The notes: a model not told the origin generated them from the sequence alone. Counted from the first letter of the stretch, positions 1 through 11,189 are shown. The stretch: 59,745 nt of DNA from Perkinsus marinus ATCC 50983 (GCF_000006405.1 NW_003201605.1:72642-132386); one strand, 5' to 3'. Made by a program: numbers and translations.

Positions 1-3000
1 CTATACAGCTACATCATGAAACCATGCCGTTAATAGGGTTGTGATTCGACTCGAAAACGAACCCAAGCTCAGTCCAGAAGGCACTGAAATATCTCACTGT
101 TGAATGGCAAGGAGTCAAAAAACGGGTATGACGCTTTTCGAACGATGCAACGAGAACACATCCAGGTGAGTCAGCGCATCGTCTTGGAGCACCAGAAAGA
201 CCCACTTCGATGAGCTACCTGCACCTAGCGGGGTCTCAATCAGGGCTAAGCCCCGTGGAAGCAACGCAGCGGATAGGCGCTATCCGCCCGGGAGACACAT
301 GATCGATTCATTGCTCGTCTTGGTATTTGGTGGCGCCCCAAGCCGCTGTACGCAAAGCATGCTACGATCATCCGTAAATTCCCTGTTCTTCCTTCTATGC
401 CTCCGGGAGAGACACCGGGGCGATTACCCGTCTTCGAGGAGCTCATCTTAACGGGAGTCACATGTACCACATGCGTGCACGGTGCGTGATACGCGTGCGG
501 AATGCTGTCACGCAACACCGATCGAGGTTTGTTGCGGGCGTCGGGCACGCAAGTGACTTTTTCCCTCATTCCTGTCACGGATGGTACTTGAATTGAATGA
601 CATAACTCTTCAGTGGTGATCATGTCATTCGTCTGAGAATCCCCAAGCCTGTTCGAAATATAACTGTATAGCATGTGAGCAACCTAGGGAGCGAGGGAAA
701 TACGATAATTGTGCGCTTGCACGTTTCCAAGAGTGAGCGCCAAGGGATTGCGCCTCCCCTTGGACTAGGTATGCTTTGAAACGTCACTTACTAAGTAGAG
801 CAGCGCTTGGATGAGCCAGTAGACTATCACCAGAGTGAATCCTTCTAGCTAGCGTATAGATGAGGTGTTCCTTCCTCTGCCCACAGTCATCCGCACAGAT
901 TGTGTTCAAGCATCGCAGCAGATTAAACGCAGTCTCCCTTGCAGAGTTCGATATTGATGGTGTCAGAACCATCTATGGTTGGCCATACCGACCCGTCCAG
1001 TTTCTTGAGCCCGAGTCCGTCGGGAACTTCCAAAGGATCCGAGGTTGATTCTGCTCCATCCCGGCCTCCGTTCCTCTCTGGAACTCGTGAACCCGAGCCT
1101 TGCTCGCCATGCACATTATGTGGTGGTGAAGTGATAGCTCCAACGAGAGTGAGTCGGGCATCCGAATCCTCTGATTGGTATCTCCCTCGATTGTCTGAGC
1201 CATCACAATAGACCCGTCTAGAATCTACGGCTGAGTTCGGCTCCGGAATGGTGCTAGCCTTTGGAAGGTGATAACATCTACTTTCAGCGGCGTCGAACCT
1301 TGGCTGTGATCGGAGAGAAGAAGCGTAGACGGACTGATGGCACCAACCTTCTCGATGCTCTTGTATCGAATGCTCGAGCAACTTCTAACACAGCTGGAAG
1401 CTCAGGAGGATGTAGGTTCGGGACCAGGCATGTGCCTCTCCCACACGAATGCCTTCTGTGTGCGTCTCGTCACCGTTGCGCGTTGTCTCGGGTGCGAAGT
1501 TATGCTTCTGGTATTTCAGACTCGACTTCTTCTGACCCCGAAAAAATCCGGCCAGGGGAGAAGCCCAGCGAGGGAGCTCGTTGCTTCGTCTGCGAGCGGG
1601 TTTATCATACCGATTGTGCAGATCTGCGGCCTACCGGCCTGGATACACGAGAAGCGCTCGGAATACGAGGTCGTCCTCGAGCCATTCGACTCCCCTCTGA
1701 ACCTTGGTGGAGTTGTAGGTATATTCTACTCGTGCGGTAGATGTCGGAAGAAAAGACAGGAAGCATACCGACTCGCGACGACTGGCAACAAGAGCGTTCC
1801 CGTTGGTCCGGAATATCAAGCGCCCGAGATTCCCAAGCTCTGGTGTCAATCGTTCGGAGGGTGGAAGCGTGGGCATCCAGTCGAGCAGTCGAAATGCGTG
1901 AGTATCCGTTCTGGTCGCTTTGTGTATGGGTGTATTGAAAGACTTAGGTTTGGAACCCGAAGCTGGCTGAGGCGAACGGCCTCACAACAGATGACATCGA
2001 CGAGTTCCTGGAGAAGGCCGAGGACGTGTGGCCCACACAAGCCTTTGTTCACATCGAGAGAGGAGCGCGGCGTGGCAGCAACGTCGAGGAAGAGATAGAT
2101 AATGGCTCGAGGCGTTCAAGGTGAGGCGACGGGATCCACTCGGTGGGCGTCGGATGGAGCGTCCGTTCCGAACGGACCGTTCGTTTTCAGTCGTCTTCAC
2201 AATCCTCTGGATTTCCCAATGGATTACCGAGCGCCGTTCTCGGTTGATGCGGCATTAGGCGTGTTACACTTAGCGCAGTAAGTCGAATATGGCTAATGGT
2301 GAAAAAAAGATGAGGCGCTTTCAGATATAACTGTGACAAAGCACTACAGCTACTGGGGTGCCCTGAGTTCTACACGCCGCCAGGTAACGAAGACGATAGA
2401 GCGCAGCGGCAAAGCATCATGACGGTCAAATTGAGCCTGCCGACCAAGCCGTACAACAACAAGTGGCGACCCAAGGATAGGCGGGGACGAATTTCATCGG
2501 TAAGGTCGTTTGAAACGGTGGTTACTCGGGCCACATTCCTTTGCCTTCGAGAGGACGTTACTGTGGGGACGCGAGTGTAACTGTGGAAGGTGATTGTGGA
2601 ATGCATCATATTCAGACACCGCATCCCCAGAGAACACGGCGCTTGTTGCCACCACTTTCACCGCAGTTATCAGCAGTGAAGAACGGCGTTCGAAATGATC
2701 ATAGCAATTTCTTCATCGGTAACACACTCTTATAGTATCCACTGTTCATCGTGTACTTCTTCGTAGCCTTTCTCCATTTACCATTATTTGTTCATTTCTG
2801 AGGTGTTGTGTGGTGCAGTACGGTTCGTCGAATCCGAAAGCGGAACCCGATGGAGAACGAAATAAGATTACTCGTCGAGTAGTACTCGAAGCTACACATG
2901 GTGTACTTGGCAAAGTGACATTCGCGTGCCACTTGACGATTCATTATTCACGCTGAAGGCTTTGGCCCTGTACGGTTTCATAATGAAACTTTCATTCACG

Positions 3001-3290
3001 GGCAGACCAGTTTTGAGTACGGTGAAACGAGTACTGTGTGTCAAGGTACGTGCAGAATGCACCTTAGGCTTGATGACGATGTGGTAGTTATTCGTTTTTA
3101 ACGAAGTGAAGCTGGACTGGTGAGGCAGATCCTATCGTTCCACTTTGGTTGCTTGTGCAACCTTCGTGCCCTTGTGCATGCGTGTTAACCAATCATGTGT
3201 CTCCTGGAACGGCGCACGTTCCGTGCCGTAGGGCTAAGCGGCGTTCATAACCTTTCCGCTTCAACGCCAATTCACCGCGTTCCGAATACA
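1..3290 (+). repeat. Segmental duplication, copy 1 (left-truncated by window edge)
   Basis: Nearly the same sequence returns at 13236-15836. The first 29 bases match copy 2 immediately before its N gap. Similarity resumes after the gap and ends abruptly after ACCGCGTTCCGAATACA in both copies. The copies differ by scattered substitutions, small indels and short palindromic insertions in copy 2. Each carries the same spliced PHD/ELM2 gene. Because copy 1 starts at the window edge, the true left end is unknown. Bases 1-930 and 2581-3290 hold no gene I can recognise. Confidence 0.9.
1337..2580 (+). CDS. PHD-finger / ELM2-like chromatin protein, duplicate copy 1
   Basis: Reading frames join into one protein through short introns: about 1464-1519 (uncertain), 1670-1718 (donor GTCGTC), 1898-1947, 2121-2190 and 2278-2324. 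The phases of the last four agree exactly. The product has a zinc-finger half, CFVC then YHTDC then SCGRC, in PHD spacing. Next comes a WNPKL...DIDEFLEKAEDVW segment and a helix pair ALGVLHLAQYNCDKALQLL, which together resemble an ELM2 domain; known ELM2 proteins act in histone deacetylase complexes. The first Cys pair of the PHD finger is not certain; it may lie in an upstream exon near 1110 (CTLCGG). The last frame stops at 2580, earlier than in copy 2, after a local indel. The start codon is a guess. Chromatin function is inferred from domains only. Confidence 0.55.
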
Positions 3291-5040
3291 ATGCTTTTCC
3301 CCAGGGGAAATTCCCCTACACCGCACTTCACAGAACAGAACTCAACTACACATCATGTAATAGCTAGTTGCCCCAAACCACAAACCCGGAAATGTGCAGA
3401 CTAGAGCTGTAGTAGTATTTGGCTCCCTGCTGTGTTGACCACCTGATCCCCAAATGCTGATCCGTCTAGCAGTAGAGTGGGATACTGAATCCCGATCTCC
3501 AAACCTCAGCAGTAGCTGCGATCAGATAGACAGATCAACATGACCAGTTAGTAAGCCAAGATACAACACGGCAACTTTGAAATACTGGTACTACGGCGTA
3601 ATCCCCAAAACTCCCCAATACGTACATAACCGGTCACTCATGGGCCACGTCCACAACTACTGACTCAAACCACGAATTAGGTTTCGCATACCCAGACCTC
3701 ACCGAGCCCGTCGACACTGTCGACTCGACAGCGAGTGAAGATTACTTCTCACCCCGAAATCGTTCATTTCTTCACCAATATCTGGCAGCAACTCTCTCCA
3801 CGAGGCTGTGCCAGCAGTTCTGATGCTCTGGGTAGGAAGCTCCTCAGGAAGCTCCTGCTATGAACCACGCCCCAATAACGTACACACACGTCCTACACTG
3901 AGCCGCCGAGATCTCTTATACCCAGTTCCACCAAATCACTCAACTGGCTCATCAACGGAGTCATTCCTCTTAGGGGGCCGATATCTCGTCTACTTGCTCG
4001 TTCAACCCACTTCATAGACTCCGCCAATAGTGCCATCACCTCATTATCGGTCTCCGCACAGAAGCTTGCTGAAGCTATCCGGACATTGCATACCACACTG
4101 CGGAATCCAGAATTCCGCAAATACAACGTGCTCAGGATACGTGATAGCCTATCACTGATAAGAGATAACCATCAAATACCTAGTGCTTAGGAGGGGACTA
4201 AATCCCAAGTTGGGATTCCCAAGCCATAGGCTAATTGTGCTCAGAGCATAAAGCACGACCGCAGCGCTTGAGAAGTAGATAGGGTGAACTCCGCGTCGCT
4301 GAACCTTCAGCTTGATCTCGACCAGGGCGGGGCATAGACACCGACTCTAAACCCATTTTCCCCCAATCATTGGGGCCCGATGCATCTCTATCACTCCACG
4401 ATCTCATAACGTACGGCGAGTAACATCTCAATATGTAATTCCCTTTCATCAACTCAGCTCTCCATTTCAAAAAGGAGAGCGAATGCTTGAGGGACCAACT
4501 GAAACGAATCATCTCGTTTCTCACATATCATCCGTGACTCACGGACCGTGACACCCTATTGAAGCAAACAGGGACCGGTTAACCCGTCGGTAACCTTGGA
4601 AAAATGTGTGCTATCTGGTTGTCATCAACCGACACATGAACAAACTCTATTTGGTACCATCTGCCAGTAACCTCATCGTGTAAGGCCAACTGCTGAGCAA
4701 TACCCTTCAGGCTTTTTCAGGAACCTCGACCGCAAACGGAATGCTGCTAGAAGCGCCACGACAGGGTCAGACTGACATGTAATCATCGCACTCGCAGGAA
4801 TCCGACTTGACCAAATCCGAATAGCTACCAAAAAAAGATAAGAGTTCCCAAACTGACTGCCACCGACAGTCACCTATAAAAGCACCAATTTTGCAACACT
4901 CATATTCATCCGGAGGGTCAGAGTCTCTGACTCAGAGAATCATGATATAATCCCTTCTCCTCTTTTGAAGAGCCCTCCCAGACCAGTTGGGCTCACATCA
5001 ACCAATATAGACCATTTAATTCCTTGCAATTTATCAATGG
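3291..5040. other. No complete gene; possible coding remnant at about 3660-4191
   Basis: Most of this stretch is closed in all frames. On the plus strand, two blocks look protein-like when read across one or two frame breaks: one around 3661-3813 (acidic, Ser/Asp-rich) and one around 3940-4191, helical and ending at a TAG. I cannot match them to a family. Lying just left of a retroelement, they could be gag remnants, which is a guess. Nothing is recognised from 4200 to 5040. Confidence 0.35.
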
Positions 5041-5044
5041 GGGA

Positions 5045-5137
5045 TGTGGTTTGATGGATGATCGATAGTGGGGCCCACTAAGTGGGCCTCACGCACAGAG
5101 TGTGCGTCACAGTGTGATTGCGTGCAATCACACTAGG
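5045..5137 (+). repeat. Terminal direct repeat, left copy (LTR-like end with hairpins)
   Basis: The sequence starting TGTGGTTTGATGGATG is preceded by a G run and matches 11100-11187 over about 90 bp. It folds into successive hairpins: 5072-5088 with 8-nt arms around one A, then a CGCAC/GTGCG stem, then AGTGTGATTGC/GCAATCACACT. At the right copy, TGTGG follows a GGGGGGCA polypurine tract just after the pol end, as expected where an LTR begins. The left copy is cut off by the endonuclease fragment, so full LTR length cannot be given. Confidence 0.6.
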
Positions 5138-6130
5138 GACCGTACTTCTCATGGTGGTGGTCTCCTAGCCTGGGGCAAGTCAGTCCTAAATGTTACTGAA
5201 GTCGACTGTGGTTCTACGGCGGAATGTTGCTGGGTGCTCGTGGCAACTGCCATCGGTAACATCTGGCAGATGCAGTGCATCCTATGCGCCTATCGTCCTC
5301 CTAACACTACTCATGTCGAACACTGTCTTAGGGGATCCTTTCATAAGATCACGGCTTTTAAACCTATTTGCGTGCTGGCCGTTGGTGACTTCAACAAGCA
5401 TGGATAGCCTCTTTTCGACTACTCGGAGTCTGGGTCTTTCGCGAATCGTATCGACTCATATAGACGGTGGTACTCTTGATATGGTCTTCACCAACTCTGA
5501 TACCCACTGTATTAAGGCCAAAGCTGATCCTATTGAGGCTCGTATCTCGGACCACTTGTGTGTTGTCACCACTATTCCCATCACACTGACGACGGACTCA
5601 TCTCGGACCACGCGACCTGGCTGGGACTTCAGGGTAGCTGATTGGCCTAGGTTCCGTACCTATGCTTGCTGTAAGTTGAGGAGAAATCTTTTCTCAAATG
5701 GTTCTCCCGATAATGCTGTTGAGCATCTGCAAGCAGTACTCCGCGCTGGTTTACGCAACTTCGCCAAAGAGGTTCACATACCTACCTACCAAAACTCGGT
5801 GCCATGGTGGGACGAAACCTGTACAAGTGTTTTTGCCTCTCTGCTGAGAGCCTCTTCTACCGATTCTCGAGATTCGGCTTTTCAGCTCAAAGAAGCTAAG
5901 CGGTCTGCCTACTGTGACTCTGTTCGCTCTAAGCTCGTTGGTGGTCGACTTTCGTGTAAACAGTTCCATCGTCTCGCTAAAGAACTCGCGCTGAGCACCA
6001 AAGCTAAGTCTTGCGCTATTCCCCCTTTGGAACTGAGCCCTAGTGTGCTCACAACTGCGCTGGCGGAGCACTTCGAATCCAAGATGATACCCTCCCCGTG
6101 TCCGACCCCTTCAAACTTGGTGATACTATC
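5102..6130 (+). pseudogene. Non-LTR retrotransposon (LINE) endonuclease fragment, frameshifted
   Basis: Two frames (5102-5407 and about 5400-6130) give the C-terminal half of an apurinic-like endonuclease of non-LTR retrotransposons. The YRPPN and VGDFN motifs are in the first frame, then DGGTLDMVF and ISDH in the second, followed by the usual linker with VPWWDE and a HFESKM block. A frame change at about 5400 separates the GDFN and SDH motifs, so it is not functional as written. The reverse transcriptase that should follow is missing; the sequence passes directly into LTR-type protease coding at about 6160. The N-terminal part is also missing, replaced by the LTR-like repeat. Confidence 0.8.
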
Positions 6131-6164
6131 ACCCTATCAGGGTTGCTGACGCACAATTTATCAC

Positions 6165-6684
6165 AATCTTACGTGTTGACCCTTGTGACGTCAGGAGTGT
6201 TTTTGGCGATGGCGCTGACGTTGGAGATGGCGGGCCGCCATTGACGGCTGCAAGGGGCTGGAAGATCAGCCCATGCTCGACCTCTGCCAAGCTCGCCAAC
6301 GGCGCAGTAGTCAAGCTCAGTGGCACTACCGAGGTCACAGTGCACCATGATGGTCGAGACTATGAGTTACAATTCTTTGTTCTCCCTGCAAGCGGTGCCT
6401 CCACGGGCGTGGACGCCTCCACGTGCATCCTTGATGTCCGGTCCATGTGCGCATTGAAGGTCTCTCTGTGTTTCGCCGAGGTATCGGGTTCACGCCAGGT
6501 CATCGTTCGTACTCCTGTCAAACCCTCGGGTTATTCTTCGTCCCCCGACCTCGCACAGGGTGGCTATCTGAAGTACGTGGCGCTCGCAGAGGAAGACCTC
6601 CCCATCACCGACGGTGATCCACCGTTGTTTAGGAGCGCGAGCACGTGGTTTACCGCTGCGAACGAGGCACTGATGAGCTCCTGA
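6165..6684 (+). pseudogene. Retropepsin-like protease remnant of the LTR element
   Basis: The open frame 6241-6684 extends upstream in frame to about 6175. It contains the pattern ANGAVVKLSG, TTEVTVHHDGRDYELQFFV and a CILDVRSM block where retroviral-type proteases carry their second-half beta strands and the ILG motif. The catalytic DTG triad of the N-terminal half is not present, so the domain is truncated at the join with the LINE fragment. Assignment rests on pattern and on its place directly before reverse transcriptase. Confidence 0.5.
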
Positions 6685-7135
6685 CTGTGGGTGGACCCGC
6701 TCAGGCGAGCGCGTGCGCCGGACGCGCGGCGAAGTTGGGGGAGCAATGGCGTCAGGTCAAGGCTGCCCCGGAATACTCGATCCGTCTGCGACCCCTTGCT
6801 GACAGCGAGGCCAAGGATTGCCCTGTTCAGAGTCATACTGTCAAGGTCCGATGGTTATCGTCGCCGCTGGTACGGCAGGGGCCCGTACATGACTACTCTC
6901 GAAACCTTTTCACACGTCTGACTCAGACGGTCTGAGTCTCTCTCAACAAGAATCCTATCTGGGGGAACTCGAACGCTTCTAAGAACGCGGTTGGTGGCAA
7001 CCCCTCTCTATCGAGTAAAACGGCGAATAGTCCTGCCTGCCCGAAGCTATCACCTTTCCGGTGGTACAAGGCCAAAAAGTTTGTGTCGACCTACGACGTG
7101 GTATCGCAACGGCTCCGCCGAGTTCATATCCAGGA
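6645..7135 (+). pseudogene. Reverse transcriptase, N-terminal part (interrupted)
   Basis: A frame from 6645 to 6935 gives pol linker sequence (RLRPLADSEAKDC, SSPLVRQGPVHDYS). Further on, the segment near 7080 reads VCVDLRRG then a PPSSYPG motif, which matches the CVDYRxLN...YPLP region of Ty3-type reverse transcriptases. The domain is cut at TCCAGGA (7129-7135) by the 824-bp inverted-repeat element. It resumes in the same frame after the second TCCAGGA at 7960-7966. Confidence 0.65.
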
Positions 7136-7959
7136 GCCAATTAAAGTGCCCACTTTTCCAAGTCCAAGTGGAGGGAAAGAAGTCCTTTCCAAACTTGGAG
7201 AAAAAACGTCTATTAAAGTGAAGCAATGTCCAAGGGGATATCTCCAAGTACTTGGATCCACGCGCAGAGTCCTGTTTCCAATCCAAGTGAACACTTCCAC
7301 GCGAGCGCGGATTAAAGTGCGCGATTTCCATGTTCCGGAGGAGGGTCATTTTTCCACCAGTCGCGCGACTCCGAAGCGCAGCCCGTTTTTTCCAAGTGCA
7401 CTAATAACTCGATAAACTACGAGAATATTGAACAAAAACGATCCTTCATCAACATGACCTTTACCAACATGTTACTTATAACAAACTCACCTCATTCCCT
7501 ACCCTCAGTGCTCTCGTCAATCCTCTGATGATGGCCTAAGTCGGCAAGGAACTTAGCGCAAGACAGGTCGTACAATCTAGTTTGCTTGGTATGCTCAATT
7601 CTTGCGGCCTTGCGGCCTTAGTAAGTAGTTAAATGTTATTAGTCGACTCGACTAAGTCGAGTATGAGTACATTGTGTGAGTTTCGGGCATGCCGCACGCA
7701 GCGTGCGAGCGGTTGCGTTTTCCAAGCACCGAACTTTTTCCAAGCTGTGGTTCATTTTCCACATTGCTACTTTAAATTAAAGTCTTTAATTCGATGAACC
7801 TCGCCCGGGAAAACGTCTTGGAAAATTTGCCCAGAAAGTCGACCTTTCCAAGTAGCATCACTTTAATGGAGCGTGGATGGGAAAACCGACCCTTGGATGT
7901 GGAACCTGGATTTGTCGCCGTGGACTTGGAACCCGGAAAGGCTTAGCACTTTAATTGGC
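7136..7959. mobile_element. 824-bp terminal-inverted-repeat element inserted in the RT
   Basis: The left end is GCCAATTAAAGTGC (7136-7149) and the right end is its exact reverse complement (7946-7959). The element is flanked by TCCAGGA at 7129-7135 and 7960-7966; the match extends to 8 bp (TCCAGGAG) if the first base of the inverted repeat is counted. The interior repeats ATTAAAGTG and CCAAGT(CC) motifs near both ends in opposite orientation, as transposase-binding subterminal repeats do. No transposase is visible, so this is a non-autonomous element. A 7-8 bp target duplication suggests the hAT group. Two single-base-centred palindromes lie inside (7639-7655, 7693-7707). Confidence 0.85.
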
Positions 7960-8099
7960 TCCAGGAGACTCATACGCAACCATCCTCGCGCAGGTGCGCG
8001 TTGCTCTAGCTGCTATTTCGTTCCGAGCGCGCGCGGAGCAGCTACCTCTTCTCCGTCGCCTCAGTTTTTAGTAAAAATTGAAAAACCGTGAAAACTGTT

Positions 8100-8508
8100 T
8101 GCACTCTCGACGCGGCCACCGCTTTCTGTGAGACTGTACGATCATATAGCGGTCATAAGGTCTCTCGGCCGTCACTTCGGGGCACGCCGACTAGTTTTCG
8201 GCCTACGCTGCGGGCCGGCTGTTCTCCGCGAAGCCCTTTCTTGCCTGATTGAAGCCGCGTTGTCAGCATGCGGGTCCAGTGAAGGTGACCTTTCACTGTT
8301 TCACTGGGAGTATGTGGACGATATGTGCCTCCTGGGTGACCCTGTGGCGGTCCGCAACCTTCAAGAGCAGATCGTTCGTCTGGGAGGACAATGGTGTTTC
8401 GAGTTCCCTGCCAAGAAATCTCACTCGTTGGACTTCTCGGCTACGGGAGAGGTCGAGGAGCTTGCGGATTTCAAGCACCTTGGGGTTAGCTTCAGGCTAC
8501 TGCCCTGA
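8100..8508 (+). pseudogene. Reverse transcriptase, catalytic part
   Basis: The segment LDAATAF near 8104 corresponds to the first catalytic Asp region. The open frame 8128-8508 has FGLRCGP followed by YVDDMCLLGD at 8311-8340, the YxDD catalytic box, then a KKSHSLDFSA / FKHLGVSF stretch typical of the RT thumb side. The LDAATAF block and the YVDD block are in different frames, so at least one frameshift is present. It continues the interrupted RT on the left of the nested element. Confidence 0.75.
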
Positions 8509-8725
8509 GGCCAGGGATCACTGGTGCTGCGTTGCATCACTTCTTCGGACCCAGAGGTAACGGTCTTCAAAGAGAACCAAAAGGTCACCAAAAGGTCTCT
8601 CTTTCGCGCCGCCGGTGCGGCCTATGATCCACTGACTCTCCACGTCGACCGGTGCCTTGCTGCCGATTACGTGAGACGCATCTCTGGTCGATGGAAAGCT
8701 GGGTGGGACTAGGAGGTCCCGCTAA

Positions 8726-9399
8726 ATGCTGATGAAGCGAAGACCCTTACCGCCTGTCTTCGTGTTCTGGGTGCTCCATCTTGTCCCTGTGATCATGAGA
8801 CTTCTTTCGCGGCGACAATTCTGGAGGTCTCATGCGACTCGAGCCCCTTCGGCATGGGCTTCGTCGTCCATCTGGTGCATGATGATCTACACCGCACCCC
8901 TCTGGCACGAAGGGCGAGGTGCCTCCGAGGCTCCATGCTCAAATGGCACCAGAACCGGAAGGAGTTGTTCGGTCTGGCGGCCCATATTTTTGTTGATAGC
9001 CTGATCCCCGATTTCGGTGGCATCACACAGTGTGATTCACACCCCGCTTCCTCTCCGACTCTCCGACAGCCCTCTCCTGGCTCCGCGGTGGAGCCCGAGT
9101 CGGGCTGCCCGACCGAGTCGGGCCGAGTGACTTGCAAGCCCATCGAGCGCATTGCCATACCCCGTCTTTGTGATGCGATTGCGGATGTCCGCAAGGTTTG
9201 GAGAATGAAATACCATGTCGTACCAGCGTTGCTACACGTGGCAGCATCTCAAAACGCCAAGTCGGATGGACTCAGTCGGTTGACGTTTTCTTGGGGTATC
9301 CCTGAAAAATCATATTTGAAGGGCGAGGTATGGCCGGGGCTCGCCCGCCATTCGACCTGGCAGAGGACGCCACTGACCAAGAGCATGGAAAGCTATTAG
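8726..9399 (+). pseudogene. RNase H domain of the LTR element
   Basis: DSSPFGMGFVVHL near 8840 matches the D-x-S...G-x-G-x-V start of Ty3-type RNase H. The frame 8854-9399 contains WHQNRKELFGL (the KEL motif) and ends with LLHVAASQNAKSDGLSR, which matches the HVPGxxNxxADxLSR ending. There is an unusual Pro/Ser/Gly-rich insertion around 9040-9130 made of small palindromes. The stop at 9397-9399 is followed at once by a 15-bp palindrome (9401-9415). Confidence 0.7.
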
Positions 9400-9594
9400 G
9401 GCCTAATAATTAGGCTCAGCATCATCACCATCATCAAGCACCTCAGGTGAATCTACTGTCCTTGATCATCTAAGGGTCATCTGTTCGACGGGGGACGCCT
9501 CACAGGTTCCTCCCGATTTTCAACTCGGGCACGGTTCTCCGCCAAGAGAGAGGTTACATTCTTTACAATGGCTCTCCCCGACATCTGCCTCCGT

Positions 9595-9789
9595 CAGTGT
9601 GGTAAAATGTGCGCATGGTCAACCACATGTGTTGGTGACAATATGAAAACTCTGAGGAAAATTTGGAAAATCCTTGTTACTTTCTGTACACTAATCGTAT
9701 ATATTCTCCCAATTCATATATAAAATCCTATGATTAGCGAGGAAAATTTTGAGCCTAGCTGAGTCAAGCGAACATTTTTCGCAGCACTG
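9595..9789. mobile_element. hAT-like MITE, copy 1 (type copy)
   Basis: It begins CAGTGTGGTAAAATGTGCG and ends GCAGCACTG, flanked by a perfect 8-bp duplication GCCTCCGT at 9587-9594 and 9790-9797. CAGTG-type ends with 8-bp target duplications are the signature of hAT transposons (established knowledge). It has no coding capacity. Three relatives lie at 24646, 25369 and 58611. It separates the RNase H and integrase remnants, so it inserted after the retroelement. Confidence 0.9.
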
Positions 9790-9868
9790 GCCTCCGTTCT
9801 CAGGTTTCAACCCCTCCTGATGGACTCGGGGCGTGCCTTAATGGCACGCCCTTCATCACTTCTCCGAC

Positions 9869-11095
9869 GTGGCCTTCCGACTCTCATCCTTTTCCCTGGC
9901 TGACGACGGCCCCCTTATGAAAAAGGTGAAGACCTCTAAGGTCAACGGCGTTGCTTCAACTCGCATTTGCTATTATGTCCCGACGGACACCTCTGAGGGG
10001 AGGCACTATGCGCATTCTCTGGTCGAGGTCTATCATAAGGAATCTGGCGGCCTGAATAGCCGTTATGTCCGTTGGTTGATATCGAGGTGTTTCTACATCC
10101 ATAAGCTTTGCACTTATGTAGAATCTGTTTGTCGCGCATGTGAAGGCTGTCAGATGGGCTCCAAATTGGAGCCTCCAATCGTCGTTACTTCTCGACCGTG
10201 GATTCTGCCCGCTCTTCGCGCACTGCGGCGCGAGAGTGCTAGCACACCGTTTCTGCAGACCTCGCGGAGATGAGTTGGGACAAAAAGCGTCGCTACTCTG
10301 CGGTTCTTCTGATGACTTGCCATTACAGCGAATATTGCACTGCATCCCCTTTGAAGGATCAAAGAAGCCTCACAGTGGCCGGCGAAATGTCTCGCCTGTT
10401 TGATCTTCTAGGGTATCCCGTTCGCCTCCGGACGGACGGAGGGCCATGTTTCAAGGGTCGGCCTCTGGCTGAAATATTATCGTTCCGCTCGGTGAGTCAC
10501 CGACGGTGACTCATCGAATCTCACCTCTGTATGCTGCCTTTTAGAATGGTCTGGCCGAAAGGGCGATTGCCAGCCTCAAATTTCTGGCCCGTCAGCTCGG
10601 TGATGAGAGAAGTTGGCCATCTACGCTAGGCCGAGTGCTGCATCGTCTCAATGGTAAACCTTTTCTCGACACTGGTCTGTCTCCTTTTGAGATTTTCTCC
10701 GGTCGTCCCCTCCGTCTCAGCCCTGAGAATGCTCTGGAGGAGGGCAAATTGGGTGCCAATGGTCACACTGTTCAGTCTCGCCAGGCTGTGCGTGATGAGA
10801 TTGACCGCTTAGTTCAGACTGCACGCAGCAGCGTCTTGATGATGCTCGTGGGTTACGTCGCCGTGGCCCTCCTCCGGTCGGTACTGAGATCATCGTTTTT
10901 AACCTTGACACTCTGGGATGCGGAGGGAAATATGATCGCACGATCCACCCGGTGGATTCCACCGTGTCCTTGAGATTATTCGTGGCGTTGTCCTGAAGAT
11001 GGTAGATACCAAGGTGCCAGAAGACCAAGTTATTCCCAGCATGATTAAGGAAACTCACTACGCTAATGTTCGTCCTTACTATCGCCCATTCGGGG
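9869..11095 (+). pseudogene. Integrase of the LTR element
   Basis: Frame 9869-10273 holds the zinc-binding end: His residues in HYAHSLVEVYHKE, then CRACEGCQ. The core follows in frame 10270-10509 with ASPLKDQRSLTVAGEM and the second catalytic Asp in RTDGGPCF. After a break comes NGLAERAIASLKFLARQL (about 10545), which carries the catalytic Glu, and then DTGLSPFEIFSGRPLRLSP. A 21-bp single-base-centred palindrome (10493-10513) sits exactly where the frame breaks between Asp and Glu. The C-terminus ends YANVRPYYRPFGGH just before the right terminal repeat. Confidence 0.75.
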
Positions 11096-11099
11096 GGCA

Positions 11100-11187
11100 T
11101 GTGGTTTGATGGATGGTCGATGGTGGCCTCACGGCGTGAGGCTCACGCACAGGGTGTGCGTCACAGTGTGATTGCGTGCAACCATGT
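11100..11187 (+). repeat. Terminal direct repeat, right copy (LTR-like)
   Basis: It starts TGTGGTTTGATGGATGG directly after a GGGGGGCA polypurine tract and matches 5045-5137. The first hairpin (11126-11142) has the same position as the left one but entirely different arms (GCCTCACG around G, against GGCCCACT around A). A further palindrome with TTGCTCGG arms around a single G follows at 11200-11216. The outer LTR boundary is not identified. Confidence 0.6.
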
Positions 11188-11189
11188 GT

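Noticed and set aside
1631-2200. Minus-strand open frames in the duplication
   Set aside because: Opposite to the PHD/ELM2 exons, without motifs, and not kept as a spliced unit.
7050-7415. Open frames of about 100 codons on both strands inside the 824-bp element
   Set aside because: They cover the subterminal repeats and end with them; no transposase motif.
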